Made by a program: the position numbers and the translations under genes
Source of the DNA: Methanobrevibacter ruminantium M1
Lineage (GTDB): Archaea > Methanobacteriota > Methanobacteria > Methanobacteriales > Methanobacteriaceae
DNA length: 64,000 nucleotides
Direction of reading: 5' to 3'
NCBI RefSeq assembly: GCF_000024185.1
Contig: NC_013790.1
Location: forward strand, 620,001-684,000
Shown here: piece by piece, positions 1 to 8,104 of the stretch
Numbering within the stretch: position 1 is the stretch's first letter
How the letters are laid out: the number at the start of each line of letters is the position of its first letter
Notes under the pieces: model-generated
What the model was told of the DNA's origin: nothing
Seen by the model: only the letters and a program-made list of their open reading frames with translations
Database searches by the model: none

Positions 1-375
1 GGCCTTAGATTGGCTATTGACAATGGATATAAGAACATTGCAGTAACAATTTGCCTTGCTGAAGATGGAATCATTCTTAGGGAATTGGAAAAGGAATATG
101 AAGACATTAATGTCTATATATTTGCAGTCCATTCAACAGGCCTTGGAAGAGAAGAAGCAGAAATAATATTTGATACTGCGGATGTGGTTACAGGATGTGC
201 TTCAAAGCATCTTAGGGATATTGGAAAGGAGCTAAAGGTTTTCTCTGTAGGAACTTCAATTCCAATTTTTGCTGCAAGCGATAAGGGTGAGGAGTTTATT
301 AAATTAAGATTGGATAAAATAGGTGGGCCAAAAAAGAAAACTGGTAATTCCAAACAGCCTAATCCTTTAGTTTAG
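1..375 (+). CDS. Methanogenesis marker protein 8 family (DUF2099), C-terminal part
   Basis: The reading frame is open from base 1, so the gene starts upstream of the window; the TTG at base 10 is an internal leucine rather than a start. The visible 124 residues include a segment reading ADVVTGCASKHLRD and a GTSIPIFAAS segment, which I recognise as resembling the methanogenesis marker 8 (DUF2099) family. That family is restricted to methanogens and related archaea and has no settled biochemical role. The tail is lysine-rich and ends in PNPLV. The family call is from memory of the sequence style, so it is moderately rather than highly certain. An AT-rich gap of about 270 bases follows before queC. 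Confidence 0.6.
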   Translation, partial: GLRLAIDNGYKNIAVTICLAEDGIILRELEKEYEDINVYIFAVHSTGLGREEAEIIFDTADVVTGCASKHLRDIGKELKVFSVGTSIPIFAASDKGEEFIKLRLDKIGGPKKKTGNSKQPNPLV

Positions 376-567
376 GATGTTTTTTATTAATTTTCTTAAT
401 TTATTGGCTTATTTTTATTTAAAATTTCCATTAAATTATTTTATTTAGATTTCATTAATTATTTTATTTAAATTTCTTAAATATTTTAATTTATTTTTTA
501 ATCCCTTTTTCCTATTTTTTAAGTTTATTTTCCAATTTTTTCTGGTTTTTAGTCAATTTTAGATTAA

Positions 568-577
568 TTTTAAATAC
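568..577 (+). promoter_or_regulatory. Probable TATA box for the queC operon
   Basis: TTTTAAATAC resembles an archaeal box A and lies about 70 bases before the queC start, giving an expected transcription start near base 600 and a leader of about 45 nt. Inferred from sequence alone. Confidence 0.4.
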
Positions 578-646
578 AAATTAAAACATAAATACTATAT
601 TATATACATTCAAATAAAAAATTAAATTAATTAATGGAGATTTTAA

Positions 647-1282
647 ATGTCAAAAGATGTGGTTTTAATATTATCAGGAGGTTTAGACTCTACTACATTA
701 TTATATAAATTATTAAATGAAGGAAATAATGTCACTGCACTCAGTTTCAACTATGGCCAAAAGGCTGCTATAGAGATTGAACGTGCAAGTGAGATATGTA
801 AAATGAACGATGTAAATCATTTTGTTTTTGATATAAGAAATATTGTAGACTTGCTTAGCAGCAGCTTAACCGATAAGGATAATGACAATGTTCAAGAGCC
901 AAAAAGCACTGTTGTTCCAAGCAGAAATACAATCTTGCTTGAGCTTGCAACTGCATTTGCAATAAGCAACAACTTAGAGGAAGTTTATTATGGTGCAATC
1001 AAGGCAGACACTGGCGACTATCCAGACACCACTCCTGAATTCTTAAAGCAGATAAATGAATTAAATAAGGTTAATAATTATGAATACATTCCAGTTTGTG
1101 CTCCTTTTATTGATACAGATAAAAAGGATGTTGTAAAGCTTGCTTTAGAGTTAGGAGTGCCTATTGAAAAGACTTGGAGTTGCTATGTAAACAATGACGG
1201 AACTCCTTGTGGGGAATGCTTTAGCTGCAAGTCAAGAATAGAAGCTATAAAAGAAGCTAAGGAAGAATTAGGTATTGAATAA
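647..1282 (+). CDS. queC: 7-cyano-7-deazaguanine (preQ0) synthase QueC
   Basis: QueC converts 7-carboxy-7-deazaguanine to preQ0 using ATP and ammonia; in archaea preQ0 is inserted into tRNA position 15 on the way to archaeosine. The 211-residue protein has the PP-loop SGGLDST at residues 10-16 and a C-terminal zinc site with Cys179, Cys188, Cys191 and Cys194 (pattern CxxxxxxxxCxxCxxC). Length is normal for the family. The ATG is preceded by GGAGA. queD and queE follow on the same strand with short gaps, which makes a preQ0 operon very likely. No frameshift or missing motif is seen. Confidence 0.96.
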   Translation: MSKDVVLILSGGLDSTTLLYKLLNEGNNVTALSFNYGQKAAIEIERASEICKMNDVNHFVFDIRNIVDLLSSSLTDKDNDNVQEPKSTVVPSRNTILLELATAFAISNNLEEVYYGAIKADTGDYPDTTPEFLKQINELNKVNNYEYIPVCAPFIDTDKKDVVKLALELGVPIEKTWSCYVNNDGTPCGECFSCKSRIEAIKEAKEELGIE

Positions 1283-1363
1283 TATTTTTGAAATAAATGG
1301 CAATTTGCTATTTTTAATGATTATTATAAAATGTATGTAATGGAAATTAATTGGAGGTTATTT

Positions 1364-1723
1364 ATGTTAACATTAGTATCAGAACACAGAATATATGGCT
1401 GTCACAAGCTAAAGGACCAAGGAGGAAAGTGTACACAATGGCATGGACACCAATATAGAGTTATATTAACTTTACAGGCTCCTTATAAGGATTTGGATTA
1501 TAGAAATATGATCATGGACACCTATGACATTGAAGCTATCTTTAATGAGTTCATTGGTGTGGATCATTTGAATTTAAATGAATTCATGGATTCTGAAAAT
1601 CCTACCATGGAAGAGATGAGCAAATTCTTCTATGATGGTCTTAAGGATAAGATTGAATGCTTGGTAAGCGTTGGAGTTTATGAAACTCCTGAAACTGGAG
1701 TTACCTATACTCCTATGGAATAG
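1364..1723 (+). CDS. queD: 6-carboxy-tetrahydropterin synthase QueD
   Basis: QueD makes 6-carboxy-5,6,7,8-tetrahydropterin from dihydroneopterin triphosphate, an early step of 7-deazaguanine synthesis. From the ATG at 1364 the protein is 119 residues. I chose this start over the ATG at 1331 because GGAGG sits at 1353-1357 and the family N-terminus begins right there. Zinc-binding histidines are His14, His27 and His29, and the catalytic cysteine is Cys23 in KCTQWHGH. The neighbours queC and queE support QueD rather than another member of the 6-pyruvoyl-tetrahydropterin synthase fold. Confidence 0.93.
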   Translation: MLTLVSEHRIYGCHKLKDQGGKCTQWHGHQYRVILTLQAPYKDLDYRNMIMDTYDIEAIFNEFIGVDHLNLNEFMDSENPTMEEMSKFFYDGLKDKIECLVSVGVYETPETGVTYTPME

Positions 1724-1732
1724 TTTTTTTCT

Positions 1733-1806
1733 CTCTTTATTTGTGAGAAAGTTTTTTATTTCCTCTTTATTTTGTGAGAAGGTTTTTTCTCTTTTATTTG
1801 TGATAA
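1733..1806 (+). repeat. Three imperfect ~30 bp T-rich repeats after queD
   Basis: A unit beginning CTCTTTAT and containing TTTGTGAGAA plus a run of T recurs about every 30 bases (near 1733, 1763 and 1789). It starts ten bases after the queD stop and runs up to the queE start. The T runs would act as archaeal terminators or attenuators between queD and queE. Confidence 0.75.
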
Positions 1807-1816
1807 ATATATTTAG

Positions 1817-2425
1817 GTGATTAAAATTAAGGTAAGTGAAATATTCACATCATTTCAAGGCGAAGGGCCTTATATAGGGACTCCTGCAACTTTCTTAAGA
1901 TTGTATGGATGCAATCTTAACTGCCCATGGTGTGACACTGATATCTCCACATATGAAATTCTATCAGTGGATGAGGTCTTTGAGATACTTATGACTCAAA
2001 TGGAGTTTAATAATATAAGGATATTGGTTATAACTGGTGGAGAGCCTACATTGCAGATGGAAGAGCTTAAGCGTTTGATTAAGGAAATTCCAGATGAGAT
2101 TAAGATTCAAATCGAAACAAACGGTTCAATTTTTGAATACGTTCCAGAAATCGATTATGTGATAAGTCCGAAGGAAGATAAGGAAACCGTATTTAAGAAC
2201 TATTATAAATATGATAATGTGTTCTTTAAGTTTGTTATTTGCTCACAGGAGGATATTGATGAGGTCATTTATCTAAAGGATAAATATAATTATGATAAAA
2301 CCATATGGCTTCAAGGAGAGTTTAGCAAGGATGGTGAAATGGCAGACTTGATTAGGGAGAATTTCCCTCATTTGGAGAATGTTAAGTTGTCTGTTCAAAC
2401 TCATAAATATTTGAATCAAAGATGA
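1817..2425 (+). CDS. queE: 7-carboxy-7-deazaguanine synthase QueE (radical SAM)
   Basis: QueE uses S-adenosylmethionine and a 4Fe-4S cluster to rearrange carboxy-tetrahydropterin into 7-carboxy-7-deazaguanine, the QueC substrate. The 202-residue protein has FQGEG near its N-terminus, the cluster motif CxxxCxxC at Cys32, Cys36 and Cys39, and TGGEPTLQ around residue 78, all typical of QueE. The start is GTG at 1817 with a weak ribosome site, and the protein begins in register with known QueE proteins. It closes the queC-queD-queE set. A short T-rich duplication follows the stop. Confidence 0.93.
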   Translation: MIKIKVSEIFTSFQGEGPYIGTPATFLRLYGCNLNCPWCDTDISTYEILSVDEVFEILMTQMEFNNIRILVITGGEPTLQMEELKRLIKEIPDEIKIQIETNGSIFEYVPEIDYVISPKEDKETVFKNYYKYDNVFFKFVICSQEDIDEVIYLKDKYNYDKTIWLQGEFSKDGEMADLIRENFPHLENVKLSVQTHKYLNQR

Positions 2426-2427
2426 TA

Positions 2428-2508
2428 TTTTGAAAACAATATCCTTTCATTTTTGAACTATGTTTATTTTTGAAAATATTGTCTTTCATATTTGAACTTT
2501 GTTTATTT
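2428..2508 (+). repeat. Two ~40 bp direct repeats after queE
   Basis: TGAAAA-containing units start near 2431 and 2471 and share CTTTCAT, TTTGAACT and GTTTATTTT in the same order, a 40 bp period with a few mismatches. It is one of the gene-end repeat arrays described in the findings. Confidence 0.75.
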
Positions 2509-2615
2509 TGTTTAAGAATTTTATTAAAAATATACTTATATGATTAAAACATATATTAGTATAGTGATAGATGGATAATTTTATAATTTATATTTAAAAA
2601 TTAAGTGTGGAAATT

Positions 2616-3038
2616 ATGTATAAAAAGATTATATTACCAACTGATGGATCTGAATATTCTAATAGAGAAATTTTAAGAGCTACTAAGTTATTAGCTGAAG
2701 ATGGAGAAGTCATTATTCTTTCTGTTGCAACAGAATTAAGAAAAACTGCTTTCCAAAGAAGCAAAGATATTGATAGGGCTAATAAGGAGTCTATTCAAGA
2801 AGCTAAAGAATATGTTGCAGCTATGAAAAAAGGATTTGATGACAGCGTAAATGTCAGGACTAAAGTCGTTGTAGGATTTCCAGCTGAAGCTATTAATCAA
2901 GTTGCAGAAGAGGAAGGGGCTGATTTGATTATTATTGCTTCTTCAGGTAAAAGAGGGCTTCATAGGTTTGTTATTGGAAGCGTTGCTGAAAAGGTACTTA
3001 AAGATTCTGAAATTGATGTGTTATTAGTTCATGATTAA
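2616..3038 (+). CDS. Universal stress protein (UspA family)
   Basis: A small cytosolic USP-fold protein of 140 residues from the ATG at 2616; I prefer this over GTG at 2607 because MYKKIILPTDGS is the normal family N-terminus. The beta-strand/phosphate-binding part reads ASSGKRG and then GSVAEKVL, close to the ATP-binding A/G-x2-G-x9-G-S pattern but with alanine in place of the first glycine. The C-terminus ends with a beta-strand reading DVLLVHD, also typical. The physiological role is unknown. It stands alone, with 483 bases of repeat-rich DNA after it. Confidence 0.9.
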   Translation: MYKKIILPTDGSEYSNREILRATKLLAEDGEVIILSVATELRKTAFQRSKDIDRANKESIQEAKEYVAAMKKGFDDSVNVRTKVVVGFPAEAINQVAEEEGADLIIIASSGKRGLHRFVIGSVAEKVLKDSEIDVLLVHD

Positions 3039-3530
3039 TCTTTTAGATTAATTTTTTTCTCTTTTTTTTTATTTCAGACTATTCTTTATTTTTTTTATTT
3101 CTAACTACTATTTTTTTATTTTTTTATTTCAGATTATTTTTTTTTATTTTTAACTACTATTTTTTTTATTTTTTTATTTCAGAGTATTCTTTTATTATTT
3201 TTTTTATTTTTAACTACTATTTTTTTTATTTTTTTATTTCAGACTATTTAACATTGTTTTTTTATTTAAACTACTATTTTCCTTATTTTTTATAAAAATT
3301 CTTTTTAATTCTTACTTTAATTTTCTTAAATTGTATTTTATCTAATTAAATTTATTGTATATTCAATTTAAATTGATATCAGTTCTTTATTTCTTAATTG
3401 TAACATTTTATACCCTTTAAGTAACAAAATATTTAAATACTGGAAAGATAAAATTATATTTAACAAATAATTATTTTAAGTAAAATTTAAGAAAAAATAT
3501 TTTTTACTAAGGTTATAGAGGATGATTAAT
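3039..3530 (+). repeat. Four ~55-60 bp T-rich repeats after usp, then the mtrA leader
   Basis: This long gap holds four imperfect tandem copies of a unit containing ATTTCAG and AACTACTATTTTTTTATT. ATTTCAG occurs near 3071, 3126, 3176 and 3236; AACTACTAT near 3102, 3152, 3212 and 3269. No coding frame is convincing. The right part holds the probable mtrA promoter. Confidence 0.85.
3432..3441 (+). promoter_or_regulatory. Probable TATA box for mtrA
   Basis: TTTAAATACT matches the box A form seen before several genes here. The expected start of transcription is near 3462, leaving a leader of about 70 nt before the ATG at 3531. Confidence 0.45.
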
Positions 3531-4112
3531 ATGGCGGATAAAAAACCTACTGCAGAAAACTGGCCTGTTGTAAGTGGAGATTATATTGTAGGAGATCCAG
3601 AAAGCCCTGTTGCTGTAACCACATTGGCTTCTCACAATGAAGACATTCCTGCAGCTGCTGGCGCAGCCATTGCTGGACCTTGCAAGACTGAAAACCTTGG
3701 AATTGAAAAGGTTGTTGCAAACATCATTTCAAACCCTAACATAAGATTTTTGATTTTATGTGGTGCTGAAGTGCAAGGACACATTACAGGTCAAAGTTTT
3801 AAGGCATTATATGAAAACGGCTGTGACCCTGAGAAAAAGAAAATCACTGGAGCTACTGGAGCTATTCCTTTTGTAGAAAACATTCCAATGGAAGGTGTTG
3901 AACGATTCCAACAACAATTGGAACTTGTTGATATGATTGACAACGAAGACGGTGGAGCAATCACTGCAAAAGTTAAGGAATGCATAGAAAAAGATCCTGG
4001 TGCTTTTGAAGAGGATTCTTTAGTGATTAAGATTGATGAAGAAAGATATTCTAAAAAAAGCAGTTTTGTGGAATCTTCATCTGAAAGTGAAAAAATAGAA
4101 TCCGAAGCATAA
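3531..4112 (+). CDS. mtrA: MtrA-like corrinoid protein (methyl-H4MPT:CoM methyltransferase subunit A), soluble form
   Basis: MtrA carries the cobamide that moves the methyl group from tetrahydromethanopterin to coenzyme M. With the ATG at 3531 (MADKKPT, GAGG 9 bases upstream) the protein is 193 residues, and the histidine of VQGHITGQS falls at residue 84, the number known for the cobalt-ligating His84 of characterised MtrA. Membrane-bound MtrA ends in a transmembrane helix; here the C-terminus is hydrophilic and rich in Ser, Glu and Lys. No other mtr genes are adjacent, so this is best read as a stand-alone soluble MtrA paralogue. Its role cannot be fixed from sequence. Confidence 0.88.
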   Translation: MADKKPTAENWPVVSGDYIVGDPESPVAVTTLASHNEDIPAAAGAAIAGPCKTENLGIEKVVANIISNPNIRFLILCGAEVQGHITGQSFKALYENGCDPEKKKITGATGAIPFVENIPMEGVERFQQQLELVDMIDNEDGGAITAKVKECIEKDPGAFEEDSLVIKIDEERYSKKSSFVESSSESEKIESEA

Positions 4113-4492
4113 TTCTTAATTGAATTGGCCTATTTTTAATTTCTATTTTTTTTTATTCTTTTTTTTAATAAAAATAGTTTTTTTTAGGAATTATTTTTTT
4201 AATTCATCTATTTATTGTTCTTTTTTTATAAAAATAAGTATTTCTGCTCTTTTTTTAATAGAAATAGTTTTTTTTAGGAATTATTTTTTTAATTCATCTA
4301 TTTTTGCTCTTTTAAGAGGCATATTTTTTAAAAATAAGTATTCTTTTTTTAATAAACAAATTTCTTTTAAAGCATTAAAACAAATTTAAATGATGTCTGG
4401 TGTATTAAAATAAATTTAAGGGAGTTAAAACATTTAATAAGCTAAATAGAGTATATAGATTATTCAAATGATATGAACTTTAATTTATTAAA
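4113..4492 (+). repeat. Two ~90 bp T-rich repeats after mtrA
   Basis: A block starting TTTTTTAATA and containing AAATAGTTTTTTTTAGGAAT and AATTCATCTATTT occurs at about 4161-4213 and again at 4251-4303, a 90 bp period with very few mismatches; AAAAATAAGTA follows both copies. An open frame through this block is phenylalanine/isoleucine/serine filler produced by T runs. The rest of the gap, down to the convergent marR gene, is plain AT-rich DNA. Confidence 0.85.
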
Positions 4493-4942
4493 TTATTTTA
4501 AGAATTTTAAGGATTTGTCTGCAATTCCTTTCATCATTTCTTCATGCTTTCTGATTTCCTCTTCTGTGTAATCACTTAAAATGAAATGATGATACTCTTC
4601 ATAAAGCTTAATGATTTCTTCAAAGGATTCTTTGCCTTTTTCAGTTAAGTATAACTGACGACGGGTATTGTTCTTTTCATCAACTTTCTTATAGATAAAT
4701 CCTTTTTTTTCTAATATCTTGTATGTCTTTGCAATATTTGCTTCTGAAACAAATAAGTTTCGAGCAATTTCCCTTTGGCTTATCCCTTCATTATAATAGA
4801 TTTCACCTAAAAATTTAGATTCTGCCTTATTGATATTTAAATCATTTACATGGGTTTTTAAAAACTTTTCAAATGCCTTGTGCATTACATAAATGGAATT
4901 GAATAGGCTTACTTCGTCATTGAATATTGATTCTTTTTTCAT
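4493..4942 (-). CDS. MarR family transcriptional regulator
   Basis: A 149-residue winged-helix regulator. The central part (about residues 45-100) reads as the MarR fold: a recognition-helix region ISQREIARNLFVSEANIAKTYKILEKKGFI followed by a wing containing NNTRRQLYLTEKG, with helical dimerisation ends on both sides. The ATG is preceded by AGGGG. The next gene upstream on the same strand is a short-chain dehydrogenase. A 19-nt motif 27-45 bases before this start recurs in that dehydrogenase's upstream region, suggesting autoregulation plus control of the dehydrogenase. The ligand is unknown. Confidence 0.9.
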   Translation of the reverse strand: MKKESIFNDEVSLFNSIYVMHKAFEKFLKTHVNDLNINKAESKFLGEIYYNEGISQREIARNLFVSEANIAKTYKILEKKGFIYKKVDEKNNTRRQLYLTEKGKESFEEIIKLYEEYHHFILSDYTEEEIRKHEEMMKGIADKSLKFLK

Positions 4943-5498
4943 TTTCGCCCCTCAAATTTAAGTTTGTCAATTATTATTTTGTTCAATCTAGTATAAAAAT
5001 CTTTTTTTATTTAAAAATAGATATAATTTTTATTTTACTATTTGTTTGATTATTAGATTAACTTTTTTTTATAAGTTTGTTTATATTTTTTATATTTTTT
5101 TTAAACAATTTAATTTTTAAAATTTGGCCGTTTTTTCATTATTTTGGCTCAAAGTCTTTTTTTAGTTAAGATAGGTTAATTTTGTTTAATTTTTTAGTCT
5201 TAATTCGGTATAGTATTATTGATTTTCAAGTTTATTAAAATTTTGGTTCCTTCCTATGCTTTCAAACTAAAATTATAAAACTTATGTTAAGGGAGCTTTT
5301 TAAAAAAAGTTTTATGGAATCTTTAGTTAAATGCATTTAAGATCAGTTCTTATGGTTTTTTTTAACTATTAAATGTGGTTTGTTAAATGGGGTTTAAGCT
5401 ATAAAAAATAGTTTTATGGGGTTTTTAATTAAATAACTAAAAAATTAAATGAAATTAGGAGATTAAATCCCCTAATTAAAATTAAAAATTAATTGAAC
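4943..5498. other. Non-coding gap between SDR 3' end and marR
   Basis: 556 bases without a credible gene. Next to marR it carries the putative operator at 4969-4987. Next to the dehydrogenase stop there is a stem-loop at about 5455-5478 (ATTAGG pairing with CCTAAT, with GAT/ATC inside) and two partial copies of an AGTTTTATGG(A/G) block near 5307 and 5411, resembling the other gene-end repeats. Confidence 0.5.
4969..4987 (+). promoter_or_regulatory. Putative MarR operator, copy 1
   Basis: AATTATTATTTTGTTCAAT lies 27-45 bases upstream of the marR start. The same 19-mer with one change is at 6406-6424 upstream of the dehydrogenase. Read on the minus strand it contains ATTGAACAAA and, further along, ATTGACAAA, two similar half-sites. 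Binding by the adjacent MarR protein is inferred. Confidence 0.5.
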
Positions 5499-6269
5499 TT
5501 ATATAGCAGTCCATCCACCGTCAACACAGATTAATTGACCGGTACAGAAGCTGGATGCGTCAGATGCTAAGTAGATTGCAAGTCCGTCTAATTCACCAGG
5601 TTTACCTAATCTGCCTGCTGGACAGTATGCTGCAATGAGATCCATGAATCCGTCCATTTCAATGGAGTCAACAGTTAATTCGGTTTCGAATACTGCAGGG
5701 CCGATTGCGTTTACGGTAATGTTGTATTTAGCCCATTCTACAGCTAAGTTTTTGGTTAAGTTCATTACTGCACCTTTTGCAGAGGAGTATGCGCTGATAC
5801 CTCCGCCAGGGAAGATAACTCTACTGTGGATGGAACCGATGTTGATGATTTTACCGTATTCTTGTTCAATCATGATTTCTCCAACAGCTTTACACATGTA
5901 GTATACACCTGTTAAGTCGATGTGGATGTGTCTTGCCCATTCTTCGTTGGATTGGTCTACAACCATTTTGTTGTTACCCATACCCGCTGCGTTTACGAGA
6001 ATGTCAATTCTTCCATATGCGTCCATTACTTTTTGAACGGATGCGGTAATGCTGTCATAATCTCCGACATCTGTAACAGCGTACATTACTTCAGTACCAA
6101 ATTTGTCTTCGATTTCTTTTACGTTTTCTTGTAATCTTTCTTCTCTTCTTGCGAATAAAGCTAATTTAGCACCTTGGCTTGCGTAAGCTTGTGCAATTTG
6201 CCAACCTAATCCGGAAGAAGCACCGGTTACAACTGCTACTTTGTCTTTTATGTCGAAATAATTTTTCAT
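5499..6269 (-). CDS. Short-chain dehydrogenase/reductase (SDR)
   Basis: A classical SDR of 256 residues. The nucleotide-binding motif TGASSGLG is at residues 15-22, NAAG near residue 93, and the catalytic set is Ser146, Tyr161 and Lys165 (YSSAK). The C-terminal part ends CVDGGWTAI, also standard. An NAD(P)(H)-dependent alcohol/ketone reaction is expected but the substrate cannot be read from sequence; sugar, polyol or 3-oxoacyl substrates are all possible. The start has AAGGAGAATTACA before ATG, a strong ribosome site. A shared 19-nt motif in its upstream region links it to the MarR gene downstream. Confidence 0.92.
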   Translation of the reverse strand: MKNYFDIKDKVAVVTGASSGLGWQIAQAYASQGAKLALFARREERLQENVKEIEDKFGTEVMYAVTDVGDYDSITASVQKVMDAYGRIDILVNAAGMGNNKMVVDQSNEEWARHIHIDLTGVYYMCKAVGEIMIEQEYGKIINIGSIHSRVIFPGGGISAYSSAKGAVMNLTKNLAVEWAKYNITVNAIGPAVFETELTVDSIEMDGFMDLIAAYCPAGRLGKPGELDGLAIYLASDASSFCTGQLICVDGGWTAI

Positions 6270-6738
6270 TGTAATTCTCCTTTAATTTAATTCCAATTTT
6301 TTTTAAATATTGGATATATAATTATTTAGTTTTTTAATTATTTAAATGTTTTTTATTCATTTTTTTTGAACTATGTTAAGTTATTAAACTTTTTTCCATA
6401 TAGTTAATTGTTATTTTGTTCAATTTTATTAATTTTTATTGAAACAAGTATTCTTTTTAATCAACATATCTTTTTTATGTCGAAAAAAATCAAATAATTT
6501 TATAAATTTTTTAGTTTAAATCAATTAGAACTATTTTTTTGCTGTGGATTTTCAATATGTTTTTTCAAGTTTCTTAAGTTGGACTGTTTTTTAGATAAAT
6601 TAATTAAATAATAAATTACATATTTTATATTGTTATAGTAATTAGGATTTTTTAGATTTAAAAAATTATTTTAAAAGATTATTAAACTAATGATTATAAA
6701 AGATTTACTAAGATATTCATTTAAACTAAGGTGTTTTA
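6270..6738. other. Divergent intergenic region between SDR and thiC
   Basis: 469 bases with no credible gene. It must contain promoters for both flanking genes. Besides the motif at 6406-6424 there is TTGAACTATGTTAAG near 6367, which looks like a loose inverted pair of TTGAAC-type half-sites. I looked for TPP riboswitch landmarks before thiC and did not find them. Confidence 0.5.
6406..6424 (+). promoter_or_regulatory. Putative MarR operator, copy 2
   Basis: AATTGTTATTTTGTTCAAT matches the site before marR at 18 of 19 positions and lies 137-155 bases upstream of the SDR start. A shared site in two otherwise unrelated AT-rich gaps supports a small local regulon. Confidence 0.5.
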
Positions 6739-8013
6739 ATGACTCAAATGACTGAAGCTAAGAAAGGCAATGTAACCCCTGAGATGCAAGCTGTTGCTGA
6801 ATTTGAAAGAGTAGATGTTGGAAAGATTCTAAACGGACTTGCAAGTGGTAGAATAGTAATTCCAAAGAATATTAATAGAGATACAAAGGCTTGCGGTATT
6901 GGTCAGGGCTTAACAACCAAAATCAATGCAAATATAGGATCTTCAAGCAAAATCGAAGACATTGATTTGGAGATTAAAAAAGCAAAATTGGCAGTTGATT
7001 TTGGTGCAGATGCAATCATGGACCTAAGCACAGGACCTAAATTATTAGAGTTCAGGGAAAGGATAATGGACTCAGTGGATGTGGCCATTGGAACTGTCCC
7101 TATCTATGAAGCAGGGGTAGTTACATTAAATAAGGGCAATGAAATAATAGATATGGATGAGGATGACATATTCAATTCCATAATCCATCAGGCAAAGGAT
7201 GGGGTTGACTTCATGACCCTTCACTGTGGAATCAATCAGGATTTGGTCTATAAACTTCAAGAGGCTAAAAGAATGATGGGTATTGTAAGCAGAGGAGGAA
7301 CTTTCCTCGCTTCTTGGATATTGCATAATGAAAAGGAAAACCCATTATATTCAAATTATGATTATTTGCTTGAGATTGCATTGGAATATGATATAACTCT
7401 CTCATTAGGTGACGGACTTCGTCCGGGATGCCAGTCTGATGCAACAGACACTTCCCAGATTCAGGAGCTTGTAACCTTGGGAACCCTTGTAAAGAGAGCA
7501 CAGGAAGCGGGAGTTCAGACAATGGTTGAAGGGCCAGGACATGTTCCCCTTAATCAGATAAGGGCAAATATGGAGATTCAAAAGACATTGTGTCATGGCG
7601 CTCCATTCTATGTATTAGGGCCTATTGTAACTGATTTGGCTCCAGGCTATGATCATATCACTTCAGCTATTGGAGGAGCAATTGCAGCATCAAGCGGAGC
7701 TGACTTCCTATGTTATGTGACTCCAGCAGAGCATCTCTCACTTCCATCCCTTGAAGACGTTAAGGAAGGAGTCATTGCAAGCAAGATTGCTGCCCAAGCT
7801 GCAGATGTTGCTTTAGGATTGGACACTGCATGGGAGAAGGAAGTGGAAATGGCACAGGCTCGTAAAAACTTTGATTGGGAAAAGCAGTTTGATTTAGCTT
7901 TTGATAGTGTAAAGCCACGTCATTATAGGAATAAGTGTGAATTGGATGATGATGAGATGTGTGCTATGTGCGGAGAGTATTGTGCGGTAAAGATAGCTAA
8001 AGGTGACTTTTAG
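6739..8013 (+). CDS. thiC: Phosphomethylpyrimidine synthase ThiC
   Basis: ThiC turns aminoimidazole ribotide into the thiamine pyrimidine HMP-P by non-canonical radical SAM chemistry. The 424-residue protein is the shorter archaeal/clostridial-type form without the long N-terminal domain. Family segments are clear, for example GDGLRPGC, VEGPGHVP and GPIVTDLAPGYDH. The iron-sulfur ligands are Cys408, Cys411 and Cys415 in CAMCGEYC, a CX2CX3C spacing one residue tighter than the familiar CX2CX4C. AAGGTG precedes the ATG. The nearby thiI gene is far away (62 kb), so there is no thiamine operon. Confidence 0.96.
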   Translation: MTQMTEAKKGNVTPEMQAVAEFERVDVGKILNGLASGRIVIPKNINRDTKACGIGQGLTTKINANIGSSSKIEDIDLEIKKAKLAVDFGADAIMDLSTGPKLLEFRERIMDSVDVAIGTVPIYEAGVVTLNKGNEIIDMDEDDIFNSIIHQAKDGVDFMTLHCGINQDLVYKLQEAKRMMGIVSRGGTFLASWILHNEKENPLYSNYDYLLEIALEYDITLSLGDGLRPGCQSDATDTSQIQELVTLGTLVKRAQEAGVQTMVEGPGHVPLNQIRANMEIQKTLCHGAPFYVLGPIVTDLAPGYDHITSAIGGAIAASSGADFLCYVTPAEHLSLPSLEDVKEGVIASKIAAQAADVALGLDTAWEKEVEMAQARKNFDWEKQFDLAFDSVKPRHYRNKCELDDDEMCAMCGEYCAVKIAKGDF

Positions 8014-8104
8014 TTAGTTTTTCTTCAGTTATGGTTTAAGGTGACTTTTAAATAATATTAATTAGGTAATTAAATCTCTAAAGAGACTTTTAGGGGGTTA
8101 AAAC

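Noticed and set aside
1-375. TTG at base 10 as the start of the first gene
   Set aside because: The frame is open to the window edge and the family N-terminus is missing, so it is an internal codon.
3061-3290. Possible CRISPR-like array in the usp 3' region
   Set aside because: Repeats are degenerate and T-rich, with no conserved direct repeat separated by unique spacers and no cas genes near; they are tandem duplications.
4120-4389. 89-residue Phe/Ile-rich frame after mtrA
   Set aside because: Product of the duplicated T-rich 90 bp block; no ribosome site.
6270-6738. TPP riboswitch upstream of thiC
   Set aside because: I searched for the CTGAGA and ACCTGA core and other landmarks and saw none.
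6739-8013. ThiC as a defective copy because of CX2CX3C
   Set aside because: Shorter ThiC proteins of archaeal/clostridial type carry the tighter spacing; all other motifs are intact.
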